Origin: Fundicoccus_A sp052115865
GTDB lineage: Bacteria > Bacillota > Bacilli > Lactobacillales > Aerococcaceae
Direction of reading: 5' to 3'
Length of the DNA: 64,000 bases
Assembly (NCBI RefSeq): GCF_052115865.1
Contig: NZ_JBQKME010000001.1
Coordinates: 124,001 to 188,000, forward strand
Shown here piece by piece: positions 27,930 through 35,476 of this stretch. The position numbers and the translations under genes are program-made. Position 1 is the first letter of the stretch. Each line of letters starts with the position of its first letter. The notes under the pieces are model-generated. The model saw only the letters and a program-made list of their open reading frames with translations. It did not search any database and had not been told where the DNA came from.

Positions 27930-28043
27930 GGACTTGATTCTGTTATTTTTTCATACAGAGCGAAGTCCTATTCGTGTTTGATTTGATGAATGGGACCTTG
28001 CATAGAGGCTTTCTATTCATTTTTGGATAGAGAGCCTTTTTTG
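27930..28043 (+). promoter_or_regulatory. transcription attenuator, valine-type
   Basis: The pause hairpin pairs GGACTTGATTCTGT with ACAGAGCGAAGTCC (27930-27968). The terminator pairs GGCTTTCTATTC (28007-28018) with GGATAGAGAGCC (28025-28036) with two wobbles and is followed by six T. CTATTC at 27968-27973 can pair with GGATAG of the terminator as the competing structure. The segment from GGACTTGATTCTGT to GATGAATGGGACCT is conserved with the first attenuator. Confidence 0.8.
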
Positions 28044-28087
28044 TTTCAAACATAAAAAAAGAGAATATATTTTAGGAGGAAATGTCA

Positions 28088-29240
28088 ATGAATTTCAAGA
28101 AAATCGGGATAAGTTTAGTTGCTAGTACAATGTTATGGTCCAGTAGTCATGTCGTCTTGGCACAAGAACCAATCCTTTTCGGTGGAAACTTTGAATTGTC
28201 TGGACCGCATGCCTCCTATGGATCGCCTGTGCGTGAAGGTTTTGATTTAGCGATTAAGCAGCTGAATGAAGCAGGTGGCTTACTGGATGGGCAATTAGTT
28301 GAAGCGATTATTTACGACAATACGTCAGACATGACGGAATCGGCAGCAGTGACGACACGCTTAGCCAATGAATCAGTCGTTGGAATTATTGGACCAACAA
28401 CAACAGGTAACGTATTGGCACAAGTAAAAGCCTTAACAACAGCCGAACTGCCAGGTGTTGTTCCAGCAGCCACGGGTGATAATCTAACTTTAGATGACTC
28501 GGGATCTGTCTTAGAGTATTTATTTAGAGTATGTTTTGAAGATAGCTATCAAGGTTACGTAGGTGCCAATTATTTATACGACACATTGGGAATCAGACAA
28601 ATGGCGGTAGTCTATGACCAAGCACTGGATTATTCGGTAGGTTTACGTGATGCCTTTGTTGAACAATTTACAGCCTTAGGTGGGACAATTGTAACCGAAG
28701 AAACAATGGCAACCGGTGATACAGATTTTTCATCTGTTTTAACCAACCTCTTAACGCAAAATTGAAGCCATGTACGTGCCGGTTTATTACACCGAAGGGG
28801 GATTATTTATTAAGCAAGCCCGTGAATTTGGCTTGGATATTCCCGTTATTGGAGCGGACGGCTTCCACAACGACACCTTGGTAGAGCTGGCAGGCAATGA
28901 AAATGCCAATGATATTTATTATACATCGCATTTCTCACTGCATTCTGAAAATCCGAAAACCGTTGAGTTTGTGGCGGCTTTTGAAGAGGAGTATGGCAAG
29001 CAGCCGGATACCTTTAACGCTCTAGGTTATGATGCGACGCAATTGTTAATCGCTGCGATCGAAAAGGCTGGTTCAACAGACCGTGCCGCCATCAAGGACG
29101 CCATTGCCTCAATCCAAGACTTTGACGGCGTGACGGGTTCATTCTCCATCGACGAAAACCACAATCCAATCAAATCGGTTGTGGTTATCGGTTTGGAAAA
29201 CGGCGAAGAATCCTCTGTTTTTGAAGTAAAACCTGAATAA
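28088..29240 (+). pseudogene. frameshifted branched-chain amino acid ABC substrate-binding protein
   Basis: Paralogue of the gene at 25712. The frame from 28088 runs to a TGA at 28763-28765 and the rest of the protein continues in the +1 frame to 29240. Alignment to the intact paralogue (TQDVEALYVPV) places the lesion at CGCAAAATTGAAG near 28755-28764: loss of two bases restores TQNIEAMYVPV with no length change. The signal peptide (VVLAQE, no Cys) and both lobes are otherwise conserved. ATG 28088 is used because AGGAGG spacing then matches the paralogue. A sequencing error or recoding cannot be excluded. Confidence 0.85.
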
Positions 29241-29251
29241 ATATCACTGCT
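29236..29251 (-). repeat. 16-bp dispersed motif, exact copy
   Basis: AATAAATATCACTGCT overlapping the TAA stop codon (29238-29240) of the second binding-protein gene and ending three bases before its terminator. Confidence 0.85.
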
Positions 29252-29253
29252 AG

Positions 29254-29287
29254 AAGCAAGTTGTGGTGATTCACAACTTGCTTTTAG
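29254..29287 (+). terminator. intrinsic terminator
   Basis: AAGCAAGTTGTG pairs perfectly with CACAACTTGCTT around GTGATT and is followed by TT after the stem. Confidence 0.82.
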
Positions 29288-29355
29288 TATCTTCACAGCT
29301 TTTTTCTTAATAAATGATATATTTAGATAAACGAATTGACGAGAAAGGACATTAT

Positions 29356-31311
29356 ATGAAACGAATCACAAAAGAAAGTCTCTTTGACCTGAAAAGCATC
29401 AACCAACTGGCGCAATGTTACTACCGTAGCTATTTTACACAAACGGAGATGAACCAAAAGAAAAATCGCTATGAAACGAGTTTACAAAGCATCGACTTAA
29501 AAACCAAGGAAATCCGCCAATGGTTTTCAAAAACGAGCACCATTCACAGCATTACGGTAGCTCCCAATTTAGGTAAATTAATATTTATCGCCAGTGAAAA
29601 TTTTGAAGCTAAACCACAAATTTTTACAATTCCACTAGATGGCGGTAGCGCTGTTGCTTTGACCGATGAAAAAGAAGGCGTTAGCTCATACTATTGGATT
29701 CCTAATACCGAAATTCTCTACTATCAAACATCGGAAAAAGAAAGCAAAGAGGAAAAAGAAAAATACCCACAACCAATAAGTATTTCGCGCTTAACATACA
29801 AAGCCGATGGCGGTGGTTTCATTGATTACAACAAAAAACACCTGATCCGTAAAATAAATATCAGAGATGGTCAAGCAGACACCGTTATGACTTCAGATGA
29901 ATCATTCAGCTTGAGCTATGTCCAGAAAGATGAAAATTATTTATTATTCAATTCAGCCAAAGATCCAGAAGATGAATGGGCTTATGGGCAAAAAGTTTAC
30001 CGCTTTGATTTAGCGACCCAAGAAACTACTGCCTTCTTCGACGGAAAATATACGGGCTTCTATTATTTTGCAGCAGCAAACGAAGCGGAAGATGCATTAG
30101 TCTTTTATGGAAATGAATTCGACTACCAATTTGTGACTCTCACAGATATTTATTTGTATGAAGTTGAAACAGGAGAATTGAAGGCTCTGACAGCGGATTT
30201 GGATATCGAAATTGGCGATGCCTTTGTCGGTGATTTTCAGCAAAATGCCAAGGGGATTGGTGTGTTGTGGTTAGACAACGAGCGTTTTGTGTTTGATAGC
30301 TCCGAAAAAGGCCAATCGAAATTATATATAGGCCAGCGCGATGGTGACATTAACTTGCTGTTTGATCAACCGTTGCATTTAACCAGTGCTGCCCTAAATA
30401 TTGCCAAAGACCAACTCACTGTAAGCTATTCAACCCCAACTGAACCGAGCGCTTTGGCGCACATCCCAATAAATACCGCTGAATTTACGCCCTTTTACCA
30501 ACCCAACCAAAGTTTTATGGAGGCCCATCAAGTCGTTGATCCGGAACGTTTTTGGTACAAAGGTTATGATGACTGGGATATCCAAGGATGGTATTTAGCG
30601 CCTATTGAGGCAAAAGCGTCCCATCCTGCTATTTTGTATATTCACGGTGGTCCTCAAGTCGCTTATGGTGAAACCTTCTTCCATGAGATGCAGTGGTTAG
30701 CAGCCGAAGGTTATGGGGTTATTATGTTGAATCCTCGTGGAGGCAATTCTTATGGTCAGGAATTTGTGGCGTCGATTTTAGGCGATTATGGTAACCATGA
30801 TTTTGACGACCTCATGTTAGGAGTCGATGCGGTTTTAGCCAACCACCCTGAAATTGATGCTGATCAATTGTTTGTGGCAGGTGGAAGTTATGGAGGCTTT
30901 ATGACCAACTGGATTGTAACGCATACCGACCGCTTTAAAGCTGCGGTGAGCCAACGTTCGATTTCTAATTGGATTAGTTTTTATGGTGTGAGTGATATTG
31001 GGGCGTTCTTTACCGAATTCCAATTGCAAAACGATCTGACCAACTACCAACGCCTTTGGGAAATGTCGCCAATAGCACATGCGGCAAATGCCAAAACACC
31101 GATTTTATTGCTACATGGGCAAGACGATTTACGCTGCCCACAAGAGCAAGCCGAGCAAATGTATGTGGCGATGAAAAAGAATGGCGTGGAGACTAAATTG
31201 ATTTTATTCCCACAATCGAGCCATGGCTTGTCGCGCAACGGTCTGCCGAATTTAAGACTGGAACGTCTGCAAGCTATTTTAGATTGGTTTAATGCACATT
31301 CAAATAAATAA
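29356..31311 (+). CDS. S9 family peptidase (acylaminoacyl-peptidase/prolyl oligopeptidase type)
   Basis: 651 residues, cytoplasmic. Residues about 1-400 form a beta-propeller of the WD40-like type. Residues 410-651 form the alpha/beta hydrolase catalytic domain with Ser511 in GGSYGGF, Asp at 590/591 in GQDD and His623 in SSHGLSRNG. It cleaves short peptides in the cytosol. ATG 29356 after GAGAAAGGAC is preferred over the longer frame. It ends directly before a 16-bp motif copy and the DUF1801 gene. Confidence 0.88.
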   Translation: MKRITKESLFDLKSINQLAQCYYRSYFTQTEMNQKKNRYETSLQSIDLKTKEIRQWFSKTSTIHSITVAPNLGKLIFIASENFEAKPQIFTIPLDGGSAVALTDEKEGVSSYYWIPNTEILYYQTSEKESKEEKEKYPQPISISRLTYKADGGGFIDYNKKHLIRKINIRDGQADTVMTSDESFSLSYVQKDENYLLFNSAKDPEDEWAYGQKVYRFDLATQETTAFFDGKYTGFYYFAAANEAEDALVFYGNEFDYQFVTLTDIYLYEVETGELKALTADLDIEIGDAFVGDFQQNAKGIGVLWLDNERFVFDSSEKGQSKLYIGQRDGDINLLFDQPLHLTSAALNIAKDQLTVSYSTPTEPSALAHIPINTAEFTPFYQPNQSFMEAHQVVDPERFWYKGYDDWDIQGWYLAPIEAKASHPAILYIHGGPQVAYGETFFHEMQWLAAEGYGVIMLNPRGGNSYGQEFVASILGDYGNHDFDDLMLGVDAVLANHPEIDADQLFVAGGSYGGFMTNWIVTHTDRFKAAVSQRSISNWISFYGVSDIGAFFTEFQLQNDLTNYQRLWEMSPIAHAANAKTPILLLHGQDDLRCPQEQAEQMYVAMKKNGVETKLILFPQSSHGLSRNGLPNLRLERLQAILDWFNAHSNK

Positions 31312-31327
31312 AGCAGAGATATTTATT
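31312..31327 (+). repeat. 16-bp dispersed motif, exact copy
   Basis: AGCAGAGATATTTATT one base after the S9 peptidase stop and directly before the AAAAGGAGGG ribosome binding site of the DUF1801 gene. Confidence 0.88.
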
Positions 31328-31342
31328 GAAAAGGAGGGTTTT

Positions 31343-31768
31343 ATGTCAGAAGGAAAATTTCAGCCGACCGGCGAAGATGTGATTGAATTCATCGAGTCAA
31401 TCGGGCACGCAAAAAAGGAACAGGACGCCTACACTTTAGTGGAAATGTTCCAAGAAGTCACCGGCCATGAGCCAAAAATGTGGTACCCTAGCATCATCGG
31501 CTTCGGCGACTACCACTATGTCTACGAATCAGGCCGCGAAGGGGATTCGGCCTTGTTAGCTTTTTCACCACGCAAGGCGAAAATCAGCTTGTACTTGGAA
31601 CCCGAATTTCCAGAGCGCGAAGAAATGCTGACACGCCTGGGCAAGCACACCAGCGGAAAGTCCTGCGTCTACGTCAACAAGTTGGCTGATGTCAACCTGG
31701 ACGTCCTGAAGGAAATGCTGGCCGCCTCATTACGCTACACCCTGACGAAATACCCGGAAGCAAAATAA
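31343..31768 (+). CDS. DUF1801 domain-containing protein
   Basis: 141 residues matching the DUF1801 (YdhG-like) fold: GHEPKMWYPSIIGFGDYHYVYESG and LLAFSPRKAKISLYL, with the GKSCVYVNKLADVNLDVLKEML tail. Function of the family is unknown. ATG 31343 follows AAGGAGGGTTTT. The gene is flanked by inverted exact copies of the 16-bp motif (31312 and 31820), the clearest cassette-like unit in the window. Confidence 0.83.
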   Translation: MSEGKFQPTGEDVIEFIESIGHAKKEQDAYTLVEMFQEVTGHEPKMWYPSIIGFGDYHYVYESGREGDSALLAFSPRKAKISLYLEPEFPEREEMLTRLGKHTSGKSCVYVNKLADVNLDVLKEMLAASLRYTLTKYPEAK

Positions 31769-31812
31769 AAAGAAAGTGTACGAATCTGAAAAGGATCCGT
31801 ACACTTTCTTTA
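31769..31812 (+). terminator. intrinsic terminator
   Basis: AAAGAAAGTGTACG pairs with CGTACACTTTCTTT around a 15-base loop. The stem has A-rich and T-rich ends on both strands, so it may work in both directions. Confidence 0.82.
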
Positions 31813-31819
31813 TGCTTTA

Positions 31820-31835
31820 AATAAATATCACTGCT
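31820..31835 (-). repeat. 16-bp dispersed motif, exact copy
   Basis: AATAAATATCACTGCT after the DUF1801 terminator and directly before a G-rich stretch and a short hairpin array. Confidence 0.85.
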
Positions 31836-31867
31836 GGATTGAAGAGGGGGGGTGCGTAATTGGAGAT

Positions 31868-31956
31868 GAGGCTAAAGAATACAACTCGTTTTTGTAACGA
31901 GGCTAAAGCTTTCAACTCGTCACGGCCACAAAGCTAAAATTTCAACCGACCACCCA
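31868..31956. repeat. short hairpin array B (31-bp period, about 3 units)
   Basis: Units start at 31868, 31899 and 31930. The first two share GAGGCTAAAG...CAACTCGT, with GAG/CTC closing arms; the third is degenerate. Period and the flanking CTCGTTTTTGTAAC match array G at 59174 although the loop sequence differs. G-rich DNA precedes it (31844-31855) and C-rich DNA follows. Confidence 0.65.
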
Positions 31957-32277
31957 CTAATTCTCAACCAACATGGTCATCTTCTTCTCCAATTCTCCAA
32001 GCGGGACAAAGCGCGCCATGGAATCCACTCGTTTTCCGTTCTCAAACAAGATGACAACGGGAACAGTAAAAATTAAAAACTCACCTGCTAATTCGGGAAT
32101 ATCCTCAATGTAAGCCATCGCTGAGCGAATGGCTGGAAATCCTTTCAATAATTTTTTGACCTGTGGCTTTAACGCATGGCAAACGGAACAAGTGTGTCCC
32201 GCCACAAAAAGTAAGCTATAAGGATCTGATTGTATAAAATCTTGAACGTCCTCTATTGTCGCTAGCTGTTTATCCAC
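31957..32277 (-). CDS. thioredoxin family protein
   Basis: 106 residues, thioredoxin fold with redox motif Cys30-Ser-Val-Cys33 (GHTCSVCHALKP) and a cis-proline region (FTVPVVILFENGKRV). No signal peptide, so cytoplasmic. The CSVC site differs from classical CGPC, suggesting a special redox partner. It lies 25 bases downstream of the aldo/keto reductase gene on the same strand and may be cotranscribed. Confidence 0.82.
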   Translation of the reverse strand: MDKQLATIEDVQDFIQSDPYSLLFVAGHTCSVCHALKPQVKKLLKGFPAIRSAMAYIEDIPELAGEFLIFTVPVVILFENGKRVDSMARFVPLGELEKKMTMLVEN

Positions 32278-32302
32278 CGCAATACCTCTTTAAATAAATA
32301 TT

Positions 32303-33145
32303 TTAATCAAACTCTTCATATTCATTAGGATGTTGGCCTTCAATACGACCATCTTCCCCTTTATCCAACTGGTTAATCTGCGCAATATCATCAGCAGACA
32401 ATTCAAAATCAAAAACATTTAAGTTTGCTACTTGATTTTTATACGACCCAGATTTCACAATTGGAATCACCCCATTTTGAATATTCCATCGGATTATCAC
32501 ATGAGAAGCATCTTTACCGTATTTTTCAGCAATCGCTTTAAGCTTTTCTTCATCCAAAACATCCAATAAATTACGCCCAAACGGACTCCAAGCTTGCGGA
32601 ACAATGCCTAATTTATTATTATAATCTACCAATTCTTGATTATTAAAATAAGGATGACGTTCAATTTGGTTGACAGCCGGCGTAACACCTGTTGCATCAA
32701 TAATGCGATCTAAATGTTCCGGCAAGAAATTAGATACACCGATCGAACGAATCAAACCAAATTTTTGAGCATCTACTAAGGCTTGCCAAGCTTCGACATA
32801 TTGATCTTGTTTTGGAAGTGGCCAATGAATCAAATATTGATCGAAGTAGTCTAAACCGATACGGTATAAGGATTCTTGTATCCACTCAATCGCCTTATCG
32901 TATTCATGTGCTGCACCTGGCAACTTGCTAGTCACCAATATTTCTTCCCGCGGGATATCAGTTCGACGAATCGCTTCCCCCACGGCCCCTTCGTTATTGT
33001 AATTTGTTGATGTATCAATAATCCGGTAACCAACATTTAGAGCTGATAAAAAAGCATTCACTCCTCGAGCCCCATTAAGACCGACCGTTCCAAAACCAAC
33101 TGCTGGCAATTGATTTCCATCATTTAAAGTAAATATCTCCATCAT
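32303..33145 (-). CDS. aldo/keto reductase
   Basis: 280 residues, NADPH-dependent (beta/alpha)8 barrel. The catalytic tetrad is visible: Asp and Tyr in DTSTNYNNEG, Lys in VTSKLPG and His in LIHWPLP. IGVSNF and the C-terminal coenzyme-binding block (IIRWNIQNGVIPIVKSGS) are typical. It reduces small aldehydes and ketones; substrate unknown. A degenerate copy of the 16-bp motif overlaps its start (GGAGATATTTACTTT at 33126-33140 on the minus strand). Confidence 0.9.
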   Translation of the reverse strand: MMEIFTLNDGNQLPAVGFGTVGLNGARGVNAFLSALNVGYRIIDTSTNYNNEGAVGEAIRRTDIPREEILVTSKLPGAAHEYDKAIEWIQESLYRIGLDYFDQYLIHWPLPKQDQYVEAWQALVDAQKFGLIRSIGVSNFLPEHLDRIIDATGVTPAVNQIERHPYFNNQELVDYNNKLGIVPQAWSPFGRNLLDVLDEEKLKAIAEKYGKDASHVIIRWNIQNGVIPIVKSGSYKNQVANLNVFDFELSADDIAQINQLDKGEDGRIEGQHPNEYEEFD

Positions 33146-33230
33146 AAATTTTCCTTTCTTATCAAGATAATTATATTATACTCGTTTTAAAAATAAATAT
33201 CTAAGAGCATGCTATAATAGAGTAACTAAA

Positions 33231-33246
33231 AGCAGAGATATTTATT
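33231..33246 (+). repeat. 16-bp dispersed motif, exact copy
   Basis: AGCAGAGATATTTATT directly before AAAAGGAGGGG, the ribosome binding site of the following gene. A partial copy (AATAAATATC) in the opposite orientation lies at 33192-33201, on the side of the divergent aldo/keto reductase gene. Confidence 0.88.
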
Positions 33247-33262
33247 AAAAGGAGGGGTTAAA

Positions 33263-34003
33263 ATGTTTGGTTTATGTTCGGTCACTTTTAGTGAAAAAGC
33301 TATCGCTGAAGTGGTGGCCATTGCAAAAGAAGCGGGTTTGGAAGGTATCGAGTGGTCCGCCAAGGCCCATGTTAGGCCGAGGGAATTTGAAGAAGCACAA
33401 GCAGCATTGGAAGCGACTCAGGCAGCAGGTCTAGCAGTGGCTTCCTACGGAAGTTATTACAAAGTGGGAAGTTTTGCAGACTTTGGAGCTATTTTAGAAA
33501 CCGCCACGATTTTGCAAACAGATATCATTCGAGTGTGGGCAGGGGAGAAAGGCTCACTGGAAGTTTCCGCAAAAGAACGGCAAAAAATCGTCGATGATGC
33601 GATTCGAATCGCTGAATTAGCAAAAGAAAAAAATAAAAGTATCCATTTTGAATACCATAGCCAAACGCTGACTGACACACCAGAAAGTGCGGAACAATTA
33701 ATGGCAGAAGTCTCACAACCCAATGTCTTCTTATATTGGCAGCCGGCCGAAAGTTTGACCGTCGAAGAACGGATTGCGAGTTTTCGCAAACTACTCCCAA
33801 TGGTATCTACCTTACATGTTTTCCATTGGCAGGATTTCAACCATCGTTTTCCCTTAGCTGAAGGTGCAAAAGAATGGCAAGCCTACTTAGCAATCGTCAA
33901 TGAAGCTAAACAAACGCCACGTTTATTATTTGAATTTGTCCGCGACGACAATCCTGACCAGCTTACCGAAGATGTCCATACCCTAAAATCTTGGTTAAAT
34001 TAA
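33263..34003 (+). CDS. sugar phosphate isomerase/epimerase-like protein (AP endonuclease 2 barrel)
   Basis: 246 residues, TIM barrel of the xylose isomerase-like superfamily: EAGLEGIEWSAKAHV, IHFEYHSQTLTDTPESA and LHVFHWQDFNHRFPL contain metal-ligand-type Glu, His and Asp residues. No operon partner. The exact reaction cannot be deduced. It has its own ribosome binding site (AAAAGGAGGGG) behind a 16-bp motif copy. Confidence 0.75.
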   Translation: MFGLCSVTFSEKAIAEVVAIAKEAGLEGIEWSAKAHVRPREFEEAQAALEATQAAGLAVASYGSYYKVGSFADFGAILETATILQTDIIRVWAGEKGSLEVSAKERQKIVDDAIRIAELAKEKNKSIHFEYHSQTLTDTPESAEQLMAEVSQPNVFLYWQPAESLTVEERIASFRKLLPMVSTLHVFHWQDFNHRFPLAEGAKEWQAYLAIVNEAKQTPRLLFEFVRDDNPDQLTEDVHTLKSWLN

Positions 34004-34050
34004 AAAAATGTAAGAAGCTCTGTTTAATTGAGAGCTTCTTACATTTTTAT
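34002..34050. terminator. bidirectional terminator between convergent genes
   Basis: AAATGTAAGAAGCTCT pairs perfectly with AGAGCTTCTTACATTT around nine bases. A-run on the left and T-run on the right serve both the isomerase-like gene and the convergent aspartate kinase gene. Confidence 0.88.
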
Positions 34051-35411
34051 TTTGTTTCCCCAAAATACTGCTCATACATACTGCGAATGGCAGCTTCTTG
34101 ATTCTTAATTTTAATCCCGATAAACAAACTAATTTGTGAACCACCTTGGTTGATCATCAGAATATTAACATTTTCATTCATCAGAGCAGTGGTTGCCTTA
34201 TGCGCAATCCCTATGCCATCGCGCATCCCTTCGCCTACCACGACTAGAATCGCTAAGTCATCTTCTACATTCATCCATTCCGGTTGAAGTTTTTCTTCGA
34301 TTTCATTTAAAATCTCCGCTAATTGACTTGGGCCTGTTAATTGACGTGTCCGAAAGACAACCGTAATATTGTCAATTCCCGTTGGGACATGCTCAATTGA
34401 AATGCGCTGTCTTTCAAAAATTTGTAGCAGACGGCTCGTATAACCCAACTGACGGTTTAAGAGATATTTACGTAAAGTGATGGAAGTAAAGCCTTCATCA
34501 CTACTAATCCCAATAATCGGAAATTCTTTAACATCACTGCGTTGAACCACAATTTTCGTACCTTCAATCTCGGGATGATTGGTATCCTTGATCATAACAG
34601 GGATATTTACTTGATAGAGGGGTTCAAGGGCTTCATCGTGAAAAATGGTAAAACCGGCATAAGCCAGCTCACGCATCTCGCGATAGGTAATTTCACTGAT
34701 AGGGTGCGGATTCTCCACCATTTTAGGGTGAGCCGAATAAATATAACTCAAATCGGTGAAGTTTTCATAAATATCTGCGGCCACGCCACGGGTGATAATG
34801 GCACCTGTAATATCAGAACCTCCACGCGGAAACGTTACAATATTGCCTGCTTTAGAGTAGCCGAAAAAGCCTGGGATAACTAACAGTTGATCATGGTTGC
34901 GCCACTTTCCAATCAGATCATAAGATTCATCGAGTAACTGTGCGTTTGCAGCTTCGTCGGTTACAAGAATACCAGCTTCTAAAGGAGATAGGTAGCGGGC
35001 ATCGACACCCAATTGGTTGAAATACTCCGTAATCAATTGTGCATTAAAGTCTTCGCCACAGGATTTCAAAGCATCCAGAAGACGTGGGTAATTATTTGAA
35101 AACGTATCAATATATTGTCGTAAAGTTTGCTCTAAACGTTCAATTAAACCGAAATCCAATTTCAACTCTTGCGCCATTGAACGGTAGCGACCAATAATAT
35201 CAGAAATAATCGGCTCAATATCCATTTGATTTTTATGCGCAATCGCCAGATCAATCAAGCGATCGGTGACCTTGTAGTCATCTTCACTTCGTTTACCCGG
35301 GGCGCTCACGACCACATAACGAATCTTGGGATCATGTTGAATAATATTGCCCACTTTGACCAACTGTTGTGCAGAACTCAAAGAACTTCCGCCAAATTTT
35401 GCTACTTTCAT
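34047..35411 (-). CDS. aspartate kinase
   Basis: 454 residues, the length of the monofunctional aspartokinase III class (YclM-like). The N-terminal kinase motif is KVAKFGGSSLSS, followed by FPRGGSDITGAI and EALEPLYQVNIPVMIKDT; two C-terminal ACT domains (about 305-454; GFTSITLRKYL, ILMINQGGSQISLFIGI) provide lysine or threonine feedback. It phosphorylates L-aspartate, the first step to lysine, threonine and methionine. ATG 35411 after GGTGTTGGAG is chosen over an upstream in-frame start. Confidence 0.9.
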   Translation of the reverse strand: MKVAKFGGSSLSSAQQLVKVGNIIQHDPKIRYVVVSAPGKRSEDDYKVTDRLIDLAIAHKNQMDIEPIISDIIGRYRSMAQELKLDFGLIERLEQTLRQYIDTFSNNYPRLLDALKSCGEDFNAQLITEYFNQLGVDARYLSPLEAGILVTDEAANAQLLDESYDLIGKWRNHDQLLVIPGFFGYSKAGNIVTFPRGGSDITGAIITRGVAADIYENFTDLSYIYSAHPKMVENPHPISEITYREMRELAYAGFTIFHDEALEPLYQVNIPVMIKDTNHPEIEGTKIVVQRSDVKEFPIIGISSDEGFTSITLRKYLLNRQLGYTSRLLQIFERQRISIEHVPTGIDNITVVFRTRQLTGPSQLAEILNEIEEKLQPEWMNVEDDLAILVVVGEGMRDGIGIAHKATTALMNENVNILMINQGGSQISLFIGIKIKNQEAAIRSMYEQYFGETK

Positions 35412-35476
35412 CTCCAACACCTCTAAAAATAAATTCATGGTTAATCATAGCTTATTTGTTGGCAAAAAGGTAGTCT

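Noticed and set aside
25556..28043. T-box riboswitch explanation for the two attenuators because of a TGGGACC stretch
   Set aside because: No stem I, specifier loop or AGGGTGGNACCGCG box; the translated leader with control codons explains the layout better.
33457..33840. 127- and 91-residue minus-strand ORFs inside the isomerase-like gene
   Set aside because: Shadow frames, no homology-like motifs or ribosome binding sites.
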